A DNA stretch of 64,000 nt from Pirellulaceae bacterium (GCA_019636385.1 JAHBXT010000001.1:558001-622000); one strand, 5' to 3'. Positions 18,213-28,324 are shown, counted from the stretch's first letter. The notes: generated by a model not told the origin, from the sequence alone. A program made the numbers and translations.

Positions 18213-19112
18213 CTACTGGGGTAGTCGCACCAATTGAATCGCACGAATGTCCATCAGAGCGCCGTTGAGAATCTCCAATGGCCGAACTTGAAGTTGATGA
18301 ACTCCCGTCTCACCAAGATGAATACTCTCTAATTGCAGCCAGCGAAAGTCCTGGAAGTGTCCGGTTTCGACTACTTGAAATTCGACGCGCGCGGCCGCCG
18401 ATGAGCCGTTAGACGGCGTGATGCTCAATTCCGCTCGACTCCCACCGTGACCGGCACCGCAGCCTTGCAGTATCGCCACATTGAATCGCCCTGGGCGATC
18501 TAATTCAAAGCGCCACACTGCTCGGTCCGTGGCGTTGGTCCAATAGCCCACAGTATTCTTATGCGGTTGAGGTTCATACCGTAACTTTGCACCTAAGGTC
18601 TCAGCCACATGAGCCGGCAGATAGAAGCTGCCATCAGCCATCTGTGCGATCGGTTTAACTTCGTGAAGTAACTCAGGTGGTGCATCAAACTCCAATTCTA
18701 TCCACGCTCCAGGCTCGGGTACCTTGGCTGACCGAGGCCACTTCAGCAGCCAATGGTTAACTTCGGGCTGCACGGAAATCGCGTCTGCAACAGTTGCATC
18801 ATGCCAACGCACGCTGCGAAGTGGAGCGGCGACACGTGGTACTTGTGCGGGCTTTCTCGATTGCCAGTCCACCCACACGAATAGTCGATTGTGGACTCGG
18901 AAAAGATCGGACGTATCGGGAACGGGTTGAGCCTGTAGGGGCGGAGCGCCAGGCGCCGATTCAGATGGCGCGACCTCAACTGCCACAGCGGGATCGTGCG
19001 CCAGAACTGGCTTGGCCAGCAAGCTGCTCAAGCCGACCAATAGCACCAAGACTATCCCGCACACTCGCCAACGAACGCCAGTTGCGAGGATACCCCCTGG
19101 AGAACGAAACAT
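18213..19112 (-). CDS. secreted hypothetical protein, lectin-like domain
   Basis: 299 residues with a Sec signal (hydrophobic VCGIVLVLLVGLSSLLAKPV, then cleavage near VLAHD). The mature protein has a proline-rich linker, then beta-rich sequence. Residues around 205-290 (VGYWTNATDRAVWRFELDRP, then GRFNVAIL) resemble the jelly-roll carbohydrate-binding modules attached to planctomycete glycosidases and sulfatases. No catalytic domain is seen. Export is well supported; glycan binding is a guess. It is convergent with dciA. Confidence 0.7.
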   Translation of the reverse strand: MFRSPGGILATGVRWRVCGIVLVLLVGLSSLLAKPVLAHDPAVAVEVAPSESAPGAPPLQAQPVPDTSDLFRVHNRLFVWVDWQSRKPAQVPRVAAPLRSVRWHDATVADAISVQPEVNHWLLKWPRSAKVPEPGAWIELEFDAPPELLHEVKPIAQMADGSFYLPAHVAETLGAKLRYEPQPHKNTVGYWTNATDRAVWRFELDRPGRFNVAILQGCGAGHGGSRAELSITPSNGSSAAARVEFQVVETGHFQDFRWLQLESIHLGETGVHQLQVRPLEILNGALMDIRAIQLVRLPQ

Positions 19113-19125
19113 GTTTGGCTACACC

Positions 19126-19383
19126 TTAGACCATTTGTGACAGTAACTTGGCAACTAGTTCAGGATTGTCCTGCTGTTTCAAGTGATCAATTTGTGCCGC
19201 CGGAACACCCGCCTTTTCCAAGTTCTTTTCAAGCGACTGCCAAACCTTCTTACGCTTGGCCCCCTGTGTTAAATACAGTTCTGTCACCAGTTCGCTGGCG
19301 CGTTGCAGGGCAATAGCGTCACGATTCTCATAGAAGCGCTTGATCACCTTTTGCTGATATGCCGAATAGTTCTTCTCGGTCAT
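19126..19383 (-). CDS. small hypothetical protein
   Basis: 85 residues from ATG 19383, rich in charged helical sequence (KNYSAYQQKVIKRFYENRDA, ASELVTELYLTQGAKRKKVW). No signal peptide or membrane segment. The earlier in-frame start at 19470 adds an unconvincing N-terminus. I do not recognise a named family, but the sequence looks like a compact soluble helical protein. It is 13 bases upstream of the secreted protein gene, on the same strand. Confidence 0.65.
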   Translation of the reverse strand: MTEKNYSAYQQKVIKRFYENRDAIALQRASELVTELYLTQGAKRKKVWQSLEKNLEKAGVPAAQIDHLKQQDNPELVAKLLSQMV

Positions 19384-19751
19384 GGTGCTGTTCTCTATCG
19401 GTTCGTGCTGTATAGGAATATATGGCGTCTCATAGCTCAGCAGAGACAGGACAGAAAGCTCCAATTTCATTCATTGAAGGCCCAGGTAGAAGGGACTAAT
19501 CGGCCACGAGTCCTGGACCGATGCACTCTTGTGCGCTGGATTGGCGTTGCCGTGCGCGGCCGGGGCGTATTGTATCAGATTTTCGCACGGCCTACGACCA
19601 CGTGCTGCCAATGTCACCTGGCTGAAATGTTTCCAGTCATCTAGCGAACCGCAGGCCCAATGGCGGCTGTCGCTACCAAGAGACATCTAGTTGAGAACGG
19701 CAGTCGTCGGAGTGAAGGGAGACCCATGATCCGCGATTCACGTCTGGGCAT

Positions 19752-21416
19752 TCAACGCGAACTGGCCAGCCGAGTGTCGCCCAACAATTTGGAGATCAGT
19801 GGTAAAAGCTGCTTCTTGCGACTGACGACACCATCTAGGCGATATAGACATCGCTCCAGTCGTGGGTAATTCAACTCTTCGCCAAAGTCAGGTTCGCCAG
19901 ATAAAAGCAGCAGGCTGCCGTTGGTAATAATGTCGGTTACCAACAGTGCGCTAAAGTCCAATCGGCGCTGGCGAGCTAATTCACCCAGGGCCACGAACAA
20001 CTCTTCGCGCCGATCCCAAAACAGGTCAAATCCAGTCTCTTCAATTTGGGAAATGGAAAAGCGATGCCCACGCTCCTCAAACTCTTTGCAATCTTCGTGC
20101 AACACATTCTGAGCCGAATGTGTCCGCAGAGCCGAACCGACTGCAAAGAAGTCATTCACAAACTCGTCCATATCTACTCGACACAATCCGCTTAACCAGC
20201 TCAACATCTCCCGGTCCACGTCGGTAGTCGTCGGTGATCGCAGGCGCAGCGTATCGGAAATGATCCCTGCTACCATGCACAACGCTATGCTGGATGTAGG
20301 TTCGAGGCCGGCTTGACGAAATTGTCGCGCCACTAGCGTACAGGTAGAACCAACGGGCTCGTTGATGAACCGAATCGGTTGTTCAGAGCGCAACGAACCT
20401 CCCAGTCGATGGTGGTCCAGCACTTCGATAATATCGGCTTCAGCAGCGCCTTCGACCGCCTGAGTCAGTTCGTTGTGATCCACCAGCACCAGCTGCGGCT
20501 TAGGAGGATTTACGAGGTCCGACTTAGACAATACGCCGTACAACATGCCTTTGTCGTCCAAGACCGGAAACAGCTTCTGACGAGTCCGAGCAACCCAGGT
20601 TCGCGCGTCGGCGATTTGCGTCTTGGCCGGCAAGGTTACGCAGACCGCCTGTACCGCCGTAGCGATCCGTCGCGCCGATTTGATGCGCATGGTTGTTGAA
20701 GCAGTATCCAGAGCGCACGAAATCACTGTCACCTTATTCATCTTGGCCAGCTTCATCAGCCCGGCCGACAATTCGTAGCCGCCAGTGACTACCAACACTC
20801 GTACACCATGCTCCAGGGCAGGCAAGTGAATGGTAGGGCGATTGCCACTGACTACGATCAATTGCCGCGCCGGGAATTGATGCAAACGCTCGGTGAACCC
20901 CTCGGCACTCATAGCCCCAACTAAGATCATCAAGTCGATCACTTCATCTGGGTCGATGGCTTGTTGTAGCTTGCCGCCTAATACCGTGGCGATATCTCGA
21001 ATTGATGCTGTGACCTTGCGTGCGGCCAAGTGATCCGAATCACCTTCGAAAATGATTCTCATGAGGTCCAGCAGGGTCAGTAGTCCAAGCAATCCACCGT
21101 CACGATTCAAAACTGGCATAGCGCTAATATTGTGCTGCTGCATGCGCTCGTAGACCTGCGAAAAAACTTCGTCTTCGTAGGCGACTACCGGGCTACGGCG
21201 GCAAAAATTGCCTACTTCAGGCCGCACGTCCATCACCATGCGCGGTGGCGACATGTCTGCACGGCGGAGCACGTATTCGGTGCGTTGATTGGGCGGCCCG
21301 CAGCAAATGGCTACGGCATCGGGCCGCACCGTGCGCCTTAACAAGTCGGCATAGGCTAGTGCCGCGCAAATGGCATCGGTATCTGGATTGCGATGTCCTA
21401 CTACAAGCAAACTCAT
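19752..21416 (-). CDS. family II (Mn-dependent) inorganic pyrophosphatase with CBS and DRTGG domains
   Basis: 554 residues. DHH phosphoesterase: VVGHRNPDTDAICAALAYA at the N-terminus, VLVDHNELTQAVEG, the DHH signature VLDHHRLGG, and GIISDTLRLRSPTTTDVD. Inserted between the first and second DHH blocks are CBS sequences (ISAMPVLNRDGGLLGLLTLL; LFPVLDDKGMLYGVLSKSDL) around a DRTGG-like middle. In CBS-containing pyrophosphatases adenine nucleotides bind this insert and tune hydrolysis of pyrophosphate. The C-terminal DHHA2 part completes the active site. A monocistronic gene. Confidence 0.92.
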   Translation of the reverse strand: MSLLVVGHRNPDTDAICAALAYADLLRRTVRPDAVAICCGPPNQRTEYVLRRADMSPPRMVMDVRPEVGNFCRRSPVVAYEDEVFSQVYERMQQHNISAMPVLNRDGGLLGLLTLLDLMRIIFEGDSDHLAARKVTASIRDIATVLGGKLQQAIDPDEVIDLMILVGAMSAEGFTERLHQFPARQLIVVSGNRPTIHLPALEHGVRVLVVTGGYELSAGLMKLAKMNKVTVISCALDTASTTMRIKSARRIATAVQAVCVTLPAKTQIADARTWVARTRQKLFPVLDDKGMLYGVLSKSDLVNPPKPQLVLVDHNELTQAVEGAAEADIIEVLDHHRLGGSLRSEQPIRFINEPVGSTCTLVARQFRQAGLEPTSSIALCMVAGIISDTLRLRSPTTTDVDREMLSWLSGLCRVDMDEFVNDFFAVGSALRTHSAQNVLHEDCKEFEERGHRFSISQIEETGFDLFWDRREELFVALGELARQRRLDFSALLVTDIITNGSLLLLSGEPDFGEELNYPRLERCLYRLDGVVSRKKQLLPLISKLLGDTRLASSR

Positions 21417-21656
21417 GCTGGCGCTTGGCTCCGGTGATCAGGAATTGTATGGTTTCAGGGCTACATTCTAGCCGCCGGAGGCTTTTGCACTGAGTGGGGC
21501 AGGGCGTCAAAGAACGTAAGGAACATGAAATTGACTGCAATGCATGTCTGTCGTGCCTGGGAATTTCCAGTTAGCTCGGTAAGATAGGTGCGGCTGGTGT
21601 CCCGGCTTTCAACGGACACAGTTCAAAATCGCCAGCGGATGCGGGGAACTGTCGGG

Positions 21657-23438
21657 ATGGCAGACAAGAAATGGAAATTCGTTCCGCACGATCGTGTACT
21701 GATCCAGCGGCTTTCAGAGCAGGCGAAGATATCCCCAGTGGTCGCGCAATTGTTGCTGCGCCGTGGAATTTCTGAACCCCAGGCCGCTCAAGAATTCTTG
21801 GAAGCCAAGCTATCGGGACTACGTCCACCCGAAGAACTGCCCGGCGTTCCGCAGGCCGTCGAACAGATCATGCGTGCTCGTGATGCTGGACATGAAATCG
21901 TAGTGCATGGGGATTATGACGCCGACGGCATGACCGGTACCGCAATCCTGTTTCGATGCCTGAGTCTACTGGGGTGCAAAGCCAGCTATTTTTTACCCAA
22001 TCGCATGGAAGAAGGCTACGGCTTGCATGCCGATATCGTCGAGCGATTCGCTGCTCAGGGCAAGCGGATGATCGTCACCGTCGATTGTGGCATCGCCAGT
22101 ATCGAGGCAGCCGATCGCGCTCGACAGTTGGGGGTGTCAGTCATCATCACTGACCATCACCGCTTTGGTGACCGACTGCCAGCGGCTGACGCCATCGTTC
22201 ACCCGGCGCTGCCCGATGCAGGGTATCCGTTCGTCGATTTATGCGGAGCAGGAGTCGCCTTCAAGTTGGCCTGGGCGCTCTGCCAACACCACACTGGGTC
22301 ACCCAAAGTCGCCCAGCACCTGCGTGATTTTCTGCTGCAAGCCCTGGGACTGGCCGCTATCGGTACTGTGGCCGACGTTGTGCCGCTGATTGACGAAAAT
22401 CGAATACTCGTCCGTAATGGACTCAAGATGCTGGCCACCCATCCTCCGCTCGGCGTCAAAAAACTGAAGGAATTATCTCAGCTTAGTAGCAAACTGGCCC
22501 TCGATTCAGAAGACATCGCCTTTACATTGGCTCCACGCTTGAACGCGGCTGGCCGATTGGGGCAGGCGCAATTGGGCGTAGAGTTGCTAGTGACCCAAGA
22601 GGAGGCACGCGCCGCCGCGCTGGCCAGCTACATCCTAGAACTGAACGAGACTCGCAATAAACTGGAACGCTCCATTCACCTTGCAGCTTCCAAGCAGCTC
22701 AAACAAGTACACTCTATCCAGGACGACCCAGCCTTCGTGCTGACTTCGCCGGGCTGGCATCCGGGAGTGATCGGCATTGTGGCCGCCAAGCTGGCTGAAA
22801 AATATCATCGCCCCGTTGTGCTGATCGCTCAAGATAAACTGGGTACCAAGCCGGCAATTGGCTCTGGCCGCAGTCCTAACGGCGTCAATCTGCATCAGGC
22901 GTTGCTGCAGTGCCGCGAGCTGCTGGTTAGCGGTGGCGGACACGCCGCTGCCGCCGGTCTGAAGATCAACGAAGGCAATTTATCCACGTTTCGCGCAGCG
23001 TTTTTGGAGGCGGTTGCCGAGCAGTCGTCAGATGTCCAACACGGAGCTGAATTGGAATTCGACGCCGAAGCCGCCTTGGGCCAGCTAGACTTGTCCACCA
23101 TGATACAAATTGAGCAGCTTGCACCGTTCGGCATGAGCAACTCGCGACCTCTGTTTTGCGCCACGGCCGTTCGCATGGACCAGCCGCCCAAGCCGTTGGG
23201 AGACAGCGGTAAGCACCTCAGTATGCAGCTTGTGCAACATGGCTGGAAGATGCGCGCTGTGGCCTTTGGACATGCTGAAGAATGGTTGCCAACCCTTATG
23301 CAACACACCGACGACTTGATTGATTTGGCGTTTCGTCCAGTGATCAACGAGTATCGTGGCTTTCGAAAGGTCGAGCTGCACCTGGTGGATTGGCGGCTGC
23401 ACAGCCAGCAACCTGCCAGCTTGCTGTCAGTCGGTTAG
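21657..23438 (+). CDS. recJ: single-stranded-DNA-specific exonuclease RecJ
   Basis: 593 residues from ATG 21657; GGGGA lies about 15 bases upstream. In-frame GTG 21588 and ATG 21639 are possible but less likely. DHH phosphoesterase motifs: VVHGDYDADGMTG (83-95), VTVDCGIAS, the DHH motif VIITDHHRFGDRLP, CGAGVAFKLAWAL and TVADVVPL. The DHHA1 part has GWHPGVIGIVAAKL, GSGRSPNGVNL and SGGGHAAAAG, followed by an OB-fold C-terminus. It degrades single-stranded DNA 5' to 3' in recombination and mismatch repair. It ends 16 bases from the convergent glgC. Confidence 0.95.
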   Translation: MADKKWKFVPHDRVLIQRLSEQAKISPVVAQLLLRRGISEPQAAQEFLEAKLSGLRPPEELPGVPQAVEQIMRARDAGHEIVVHGDYDADGMTGTAILFRCLSLLGCKASYFLPNRMEEGYGLHADIVERFAAQGKRMIVTVDCGIASIEAADRARQLGVSVIITDHHRFGDRLPAADAIVHPALPDAGYPFVDLCGAGVAFKLAWALCQHHTGSPKVAQHLRDFLLQALGLAAIGTVADVVPLIDENRILVRNGLKMLATHPPLGVKKLKELSQLSSKLALDSEDIAFTLAPRLNAAGRLGQAQLGVELLVTQEEARAAALASYILELNETRNKLERSIHLAASKQLKQVHSIQDDPAFVLTSPGWHPGVIGIVAAKLAEKYHRPVVLIAQDKLGTKPAIGSGRSPNGVNLHQALLQCRELLVSGGGHAAAAGLKINEGNLSTFRAAFLEAVAEQSSDVQHGAELEFDAEAALGQLDLSTMIQIEQLAPFGMSNSRPLFCATAVRMDQPPKPLGDSGKHLSMQLVQHGWKMRAVAFGHAEEWLPTLMQHTDDLIDLAFRPVINEYRGFRKVELHLVDWRLHSQQPASLLSVG

Positions 23439-23454
23439 ACAATGGCCAAGTCTC

Positions 23455-24765
23455 TTATCCGTCTAACTGAAAACCGTCCGCCAGAATTCCACCCTTGCAC
23501 AAGATGGGAATGCCATCGCGAATCAAACAGGGAGCTTGCGCATCGCTGCTCTCGGTGGCCTGACGATTTTCGATAGTCACGTTTCGGCCAACTTGAACAT
23601 TCTTATCTAGAATGGCACCGACGATTTTCGATCCGTCGCCAATCCCCAGCGGCGGCTGTCCCAGTTGCTGGTGACGAGCCAGATCCTGAGCTGTATCCAT
23701 GAAGTCGGCACCCATGATAATACTGTCTTTAATGGTCACGCCGTCACCGATCACGCACCGCAGTCCAATCATACTATTTTCGATGACAGTCCCCTGGCCG
23801 ATGCGGCAGCCATCGGCAATCAGGCTGCCGCGAATGGTCGCTCCATTAAGAAGTGACGGTGGCAAAAACCTCGCCCGACTATAAACCGGCTCATCTTGCT
23901 GCCAGAAATCGAACGGTGCATTGGGTTTGGTCAGTGACAAATTGGCATCGTAAAAAGCCCGAATGGTTCCAATGTCTTCCCAGTAATCGTCGAATAAATG
24001 CACCTGAACCTTGCGACTGCGGATGGCAGCCGGGAACACCTCTTTGCCAAAATCTCGGTAGTCCGTTTTGGCAAGTATTTCAAACAACAGATCACGCTTG
24101 AAAATATACAGTCCCATACTGGCTAAACAATCGCGACCTTTTGAGTCAACGCCTTGGGCGTCGATCCATGCCGGATCCATGCGTACCAAATCAAGTTCTT
24201 TGTCAGTCTGTGGCTTTTCCAAAAACCCTGTGACTCGACCGCGCGCATCGCAGCGCATCACGCCGAGCGCGCGCGCGGCCTGGCGCTGGACGGGCAAGGC
24301 GGCGATGGTCACGTCGGCTTGGTTGAGAATGTGCGTCCGCAACATGTCCGCATAGTTCATACGGTAGAGCTGATCGCCTGACAGAATCAAAATGTACTCA
24401 ATTCCGCGCTGATCGACATGCCGCAGATTCTTGCGAACGGCGTCAGCGGTACCTTCGTACCAATCCGTACCGCCCTCCATTGTCTGCTGCGCCGCCAGTA
24501 GTTCGACAAAGCCTCCGGAAAACTGGTCAAACCTGTAAGACTGGCGAATATGACGATGCAAAGAATTTGACAGGAACTGCGTCAGTACAAATATCTTGTT
24601 GATATTGCTGTGAATGCAGTTGGAAATGGGAATGTCGATCAAGCGGTACTTGGCGGCCAAAGGCACCGCTGGCTTGGCTCGATACTGTGTCAGCGGGTAC
24701 AAACGCGATCCGCGGCCTCCGCCGAGGATCAAGGCAGTAACTTTACGCGGGTCGACATCAAACAT
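23455..24765 (-). CDS. glgC: glucose-1-phosphate adenylyltransferase
   Basis: 436 residues from ATG 24765, where AGGTGA sits about nine bases upstream; longer in-frame readings to 24864 are not needed. The enzyme makes ADP-glucose for glycogen. Signature: LILGGGRGSRLYPLT (12-26), RAKPAVPLAAKYRLIDIPIS, SGDQLYRMNY, and a C-terminal left-handed beta-helix (LRCVIGDGVTIKDSIIMGAD). The sequence style is close to the cyanobacterial/plant enzyme. No other glg gene is nearby. Confidence 0.95.
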   Translation of the reverse strand: MFDVDPRKVTALILGGGRGSRLYPLTQYRAKPAVPLAAKYRLIDIPISNCIHSNINKIFVLTQFLSNSLHRHIRQSYRFDQFSGGFVELLAAQQTMEGGTDWYEGTADAVRKNLRHVDQRGIEYILILSGDQLYRMNYADMLRTHILNQADVTIAALPVQRQAARALGVMRCDARGRVTGFLEKPQTDKELDLVRMDPAWIDAQGVDSKGRDCLASMGLYIFKRDLLFEILAKTDYRDFGKEVFPAAIRSRKVQVHLFDDYWEDIGTIRAFYDANLSLTKPNAPFDFWQQDEPVYSRARFLPPSLLNGATIRGSLIADGCRIGQGTVIENSMIGLRCVIGDGVTIKDSIIMGADFMDTAQDLARHQQLGQPPLGIGDGSKIVGAILDKNVQVGRNVTIENRQATESSDAQAPCLIRDGIPILCKGGILADGFQLDG

Positions 24766-25193
24766 CGTGGTGCTCACCTGACACAATCGTGGGAGAATCT
24801 TCTCGTTCGTTGGCACGGGCAATAGTTGTCGCAGCCAATTCATTGCCGTCAACATAGGCGGCATAAGTGCTCGTCACCCCTGGCTTCGAAAGGCAGCATA
24901 ACACCAGCCGCGACTTGGCGAAAGGACCGATGGCCTGAAGCGTTTGCAAGTTAAGCCCGCCAGTGATTGAAAATGAATTTTCCATAAAAAATCGTTGAAC
25001 TAAGCGTGCGTTCGTTAAATCATTGACCGATGGCACCCAGGTTCTTCGGGATTGCAACCGGTCGCCATTACGGCAATTCGCCAACCTTTGATTGCAAACG
25101 ATGATTAACACACCTTCCATGGCGCGGTACGATAGGTCCAGAAGTGCTTGACGCGGTTACGAAGATTGATGATCACAAAAAGTCACAACATCC
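24766..25193. other. 428-base intergenic region, no gene seen
   Basis: Shared upstream region of the divergent glgC and M20 deacylase genes. An open frame on the minus strand (24758-25120) has no recognisable protein pattern. I find no hairpin, tRNA or riboswitch-like structure. Confidence 0.5.
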
Positions 25194-26336
25194 ATGGATC
25201 CCCTAACGCTTGCTCAACAGCTGATCAACTGCGATTCGGACACTGCATGCACCAATGCCCAGTGCGCATCGCTGATCCAGCGACTGTTGCAACAACGCGG
25301 CTTTGAGGTTCATACGCTTGCCTATCGCGATTTGCACGGCTGTGAAAAGGTCAACCTGTCAGCCGTGCGGGCGATTGGCAACTCTACCGTGGGCGGACTA
25401 GCCTTCTTCTGCCACAGCGATGTGGTTTCCAGTGACGGCTGGAGAGTCGCCCATGGTGCCGGACCGAACGATGCTGCCGTGCACGATGGCCGGTTGTGGG
25501 GTCGCGGTGCCTGCGACATGAAGGGCCCCATTGCATCGGCACTGGCGGCGATCGACCAGCTAGATGCCGCCGATCAGCGTGCCCCCATTTATTTTTTCGT
25601 GACGGGCGACGAAGAATGTGGAATGTTGGGCGCTGAGCATTTAGTCAAACGATGTCCGCTCTATCGCCGGGCGGTAACGTCACAGTCGGTAGGTATTGTT
25701 ACCGAGCCTACCGAAATGCGTGTGGTCAATGCGCATAAGGGTGGCTGCCGCTTTCGAGTTGTGGCTCACGGCGTGGCTGCACATAGTAGTACCAGTGGCG
25801 GACTCAACGCCAATTGGCAGCTTATTCGTTGGCTCGGTCAATTGCAAACGTTAGCACAAGACATTGAGAAAAACCCGAGCCTGCTCAATCCCACCTTCGA
25901 CCCCCCGCATTTGAATTTGAATATCGTCATTCGCAATCAACCTGCGGAATTCAATATCTCGGTAGGTCAAGCTAGTTGCGAGGTATTTTTGCGCACCATG
26001 CCGGATACACAATGGCAGCGCTTGGTCGACCAGCTGACCACAGCGGCCCGCGAAATGCGGCTGGAAGTCACGGCGATCTCCAGCCTGCCACCACTTTCAA
26101 CGCCCGCCGATCGACCATTTGTTATTCAGTCACTGGAAACCGTCAAGCAACAGGCCCCGGCAGCGATTGGCTATGCCACCGACGCTTGCCGCTTCAGCGA
26201 TATGCAGGACTTAATTGTGCTCGGTCCAGGCAGTGTCCATCAAGCACATCGCTGCGACGAATGGATTGCCCTCGATCAACTGCAGCTTGGCGCTGAAATC
26301 TATTCCAAGCTATTGCGGCAGTTCGTTGCCAATTAG
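25194..26336 (+). CDS. M20-family metallo-deacylase (ArgE/DapE-like)
   Basis: 380 residues. Zinc aminoacylase: first metal histidine in FFCHSDVVSSDGW, the bridging aspartate in WGRGACDMKGP, the catalytic glutamate pair in VTGDEECGMLGAEH, VTEPTEMRVVNAHKG, and a dimerisation domain from about 180. The C-terminal metal histidine is in GPGSVHQAHRCDEW. It resembles acetylornithine deacetylase most, which would release ornithine in arginine synthesis; no arginine gene is adjacent, so the substrate is uncertain. It ends convergent to coaX with a palindromic repeat between them. Confidence 0.88.
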   Translation: MDPLTLAQQLINCDSDTACTNAQCASLIQRLLQQRGFEVHTLAYRDLHGCEKVNLSAVRAIGNSTVGGLAFFCHSDVVSSDGWRVAHGAGPNDAAVHDGRLWGRGACDMKGPIASALAAIDQLDAADQRAPIYFFVTGDEECGMLGAEHLVKRCPLYRRAVTSQSVGIVTEPTEMRVVNAHKGGCRFRVVAHGVAAHSSTSGGLNANWQLIRWLGQLQTLAQDIEKNPSLLNPTFDPPHLNLNIVIRNQPAEFNISVGQASCEVFLRTMPDTQWQRLVDQLTTAAREMRLEVTAISSLPPLSTPADRPFVIQSLETVKQQAPAAIGYATDACRFSDMQDLIVLGPGSVHQAHRCDEWIALDQLQLGAEIYSKLLRQFVAN

Positions 26337-26398
26337 GTAGCGACCGTCGCCAGAGGGTGGAGCCCCAGTTCACCCAGCGTCTTGGCGGCGGTGTCTAC
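26337..26398. repeat. dispersed repeat A, locus 3 (between convergent genes)
   Basis: Arm at 26337-26360 (GTAGC, CGTCGCCAGA, GGGTGG) with an imperfect inverted copy ending at 26398. It occupies nearly all of the 66-base gap between the M20 and coaX stop codons, where it could serve as a bidirectional terminator. Confidence 0.7.
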
Positions 26399-26402
26399 TG
26401 GG

Positions 26403-27269
26403 TTACTTTTGCTGCTTGCCTAAGGGGCTATCGGCTAGAGTGCGCAGACCCTGCAGCACTAACTGCGGCACTTCCACGATTGGACCGTCCAGATGCGGAG
26501 CCAACACCGGACCATCACCGCCGCTGAGCACGATGGGTACCTGGGGTCCATACTGCATCCGATAGCGATCGACCAAGTGCCTCACTCCACCAACCAAACT
26601 GCTGGACGCTCCCGCCAACATCGCCGCTTGGGTATTGCGTCCGGGCAACGGCGGTAGCACCATCAGCTCGCTGGCTTCCACCTCCGGTAGCAAGTCCGCT
26701 GCACTGCCAAGCAAACGCAAGATCATCGGCACTCCGGGCAAAATCGCTCCGCCTTGAAAGGCATCGTGACGGTTCGGTTCGGCGTGTTGATCATCAACTC
26801 GAATTACCAAATCAACGGTTACTGCAGATCCGGCTTGAATCACAATAGCTGGACGCTGCTGAACGACACGGCTGGCGGCTAGCGCTGCTAACAATCGATC
26901 AATTCCGACCTGGTGGGGCAAATCCACGTCCACTCGCAGAGGAATGCTGCGATAATCCACCACCTGCATAGTTTGGCAGGGCACCGATTGCAGGAACCTT
27001 TGCAATACGGCAGTAGCCGGCCGATTGACGCTGCTGATCCACCACTGTGTATTCTGGCGGGAATCGATCAGTGGTTCAAGCTGACTCGTCCACCGCTCGT
27101 CGTCCGGAGCATACGTCTCCTGGCCATTGGACTTCACAAAGCGCAGCCAATTGATTCGTAGTGGAGTCGCCAGTGGAGCCTGCGGATCGAGAGGCAACCG
27201 CACCACGCGAGCACCGCTGTTACCGATGTCGACCGCCAAGCGCTGGTCTTGCGTTTCATGCTGATTCAT
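26403..27269 (-). CDS. coaX: type III pantothenate kinase
   Basis: 288 residues from ATG 27269. First step of coenzyme A synthesis. ASKHA fold: phosphate-1 loop LAVDIGNSGARVV, VDYRSIPLRVD, GIDRLLAALAA, the nucleotide/Mg region IQAGSAVTVDLV, GGAILPGVPMIL and ALLSGGDG-like VLSGGDGPVL. The ATG overlaps the stop of the aquaglyceroporin gene (TGATG), so translation is probably coupled. A longer frame to 27410 would lie inside glpF and is rejected. Confidence 0.92.
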   Translation of the reverse strand: MNQHETQDQRLAVDIGNSGARVVRLPLDPQAPLATPLRINWLRFVKSNGQETYAPDDERWTSQLEPLIDSRQNTQWWISSVNRPATAVLQRFLQSVPCQTMQVVDYRSIPLRVDVDLPHQVGIDRLLAALAASRVVQQRPAIVIQAGSAVTVDLVIRVDDQHAEPNRHDAFQGGAILPGVPMILRLLGSAADLLPEVEASELMVLPPLPGRNTQAAMLAGASSSLVGGVRHLVDRYRMQYGPQVPIVLSGGDGPVLAPHLDGPIVEVPQLVLQGLRTLADSPLGKQQK

Positions 27270-28132
27270 CACAGGTCGCCAACACCGTACATCGGCTTGA
27301 TGACACGCGTGTAAAAGCCACCTCCCAGCACAGCCCCCAAAGTCGGCGCAACGATGTAGACTGTTAACCAACTCCAATCGCTTCCCAGGGGCAGCGCAAT
27401 TTGCCCCCACCCAGCCAGCGACGAGAATAACCGCGGCGCGAAATCGCGGGCCGGATTGAAACAGGCCTGCGTTACCGGAGCGATAACTGATATCAACAGG
27501 GAAACCGTCAATCCGATAAAGATGGGAGCTGTCTTTGCGCCCGGGCCTCCCTGATTTCGTAAATCGGTCATTGCCAGCACCATCACAGCTAAGATGGATG
27601 TGCCCAATAGTTCGGCGAAGAATGCACCGGAATGCGTGACTGTTTTGCGTAACTCTGCGTGCTCATCGGCGCGATACGGCGTTGTACCGGCTGCCAAGCC
27701 GCCTGGCGCTGGAAAGAATTCACCGTAACAACAGGCTGTGATCTCGCTGCCGGGTTGGCCACGCACCACCTGCTTGATAGATTCTACGGCCGCAAGCTTC
27801 GGCGAAAAAATTGCGTACAGTGCTGCCGCTGCCAAGAATGCTCCCAACAACTGCGCGCCGATATATGGTAAAACTCGCTCGCCAGGAAATCGGTTCCAAC
27901 AATACATGGCCACCGTGATCGCCGGGTTGATATGTGCTCCGCTAATGCCACCAAAAGCATAAGCCGCCAGCATGATTGCTACACCCCAGACAATGGCGAC
28001 TTGCCACAGGCCCGCTTGAGCCCCGAACAACACGGCTGCATGTACGGCACCACAGCCGAAAAAAATAAGTACAAACGTCCCAAGAATCTCTGCGATGACA
28101 CAGTCACGCAAAGTCGGTTGCGGTGCATTCAA
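27269..28132 (-). CDS. glpF: aquaglyceroporin (glycerol facilitator type)
   Basis: 287-residue major intrinsic protein with six membrane segments and two half-helices. NPA box 1 is GAHINPAIT (Asn69); box 2 is CFNPARDFAPR (Asn226), where aspartate after NPAR is the mark of glycerol-conducting members rather than pure water channels. A loop of about 40 residues between the two halves (CCYGEFFPAPGG to ADEHAELRK) is normal for this class. No glycerol kinase is nearby; the partner gene is coaX, with overlapping codons. Confidence 0.92.
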   Translation of the reverse strand: MNAPQPTLRDCVIAEILGTFVLIFFGCGAVHAAVLFGAQAGLWQVAIVWGVAIMLAAYAFGGISGAHINPAITVAMYCWNRFPGERVLPYIGAQLLGAFLAAAALYAIFSPKLAAVESIKQVVRGQPGSEITACCYGEFFPAPGGLAAGTTPYRADEHAELRKTVTHSGAFFAELLGTSILAVMVLAMTDLRNQGGPGAKTAPIFIGLTVSLLISVIAPVTQACFNPARDFAPRLFSSLAGWGQIALPLGSDWSWLTVYIVAPTLGAVLGGGFYTRVIKPMYGVGDL

Positions 28133-28324
28133 GTTGCCCTCTCCCCAGTTTGATGTTTTCCGTCAACGCTGCCGGCTGGCCAGTCAGCTCGATCGCTGGC
28201 GGCGTCAGTACGTTAGCTATTTTACATGACGGACGCAACCACACTGGCCATGCGGTCACCAACTTCAACATCATCAGCAGTGCTCAACGACTGTTGGCAG
28301 CCATGGGCACTTGGTGAGAAAGTA

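Noticed and set aside
24758..25120. 120-residue minus-strand frame upstream of glgC
   Set aside because: Continues past the glgC start in another frame, with no recognisable domain; more likely untranslated upstream region.
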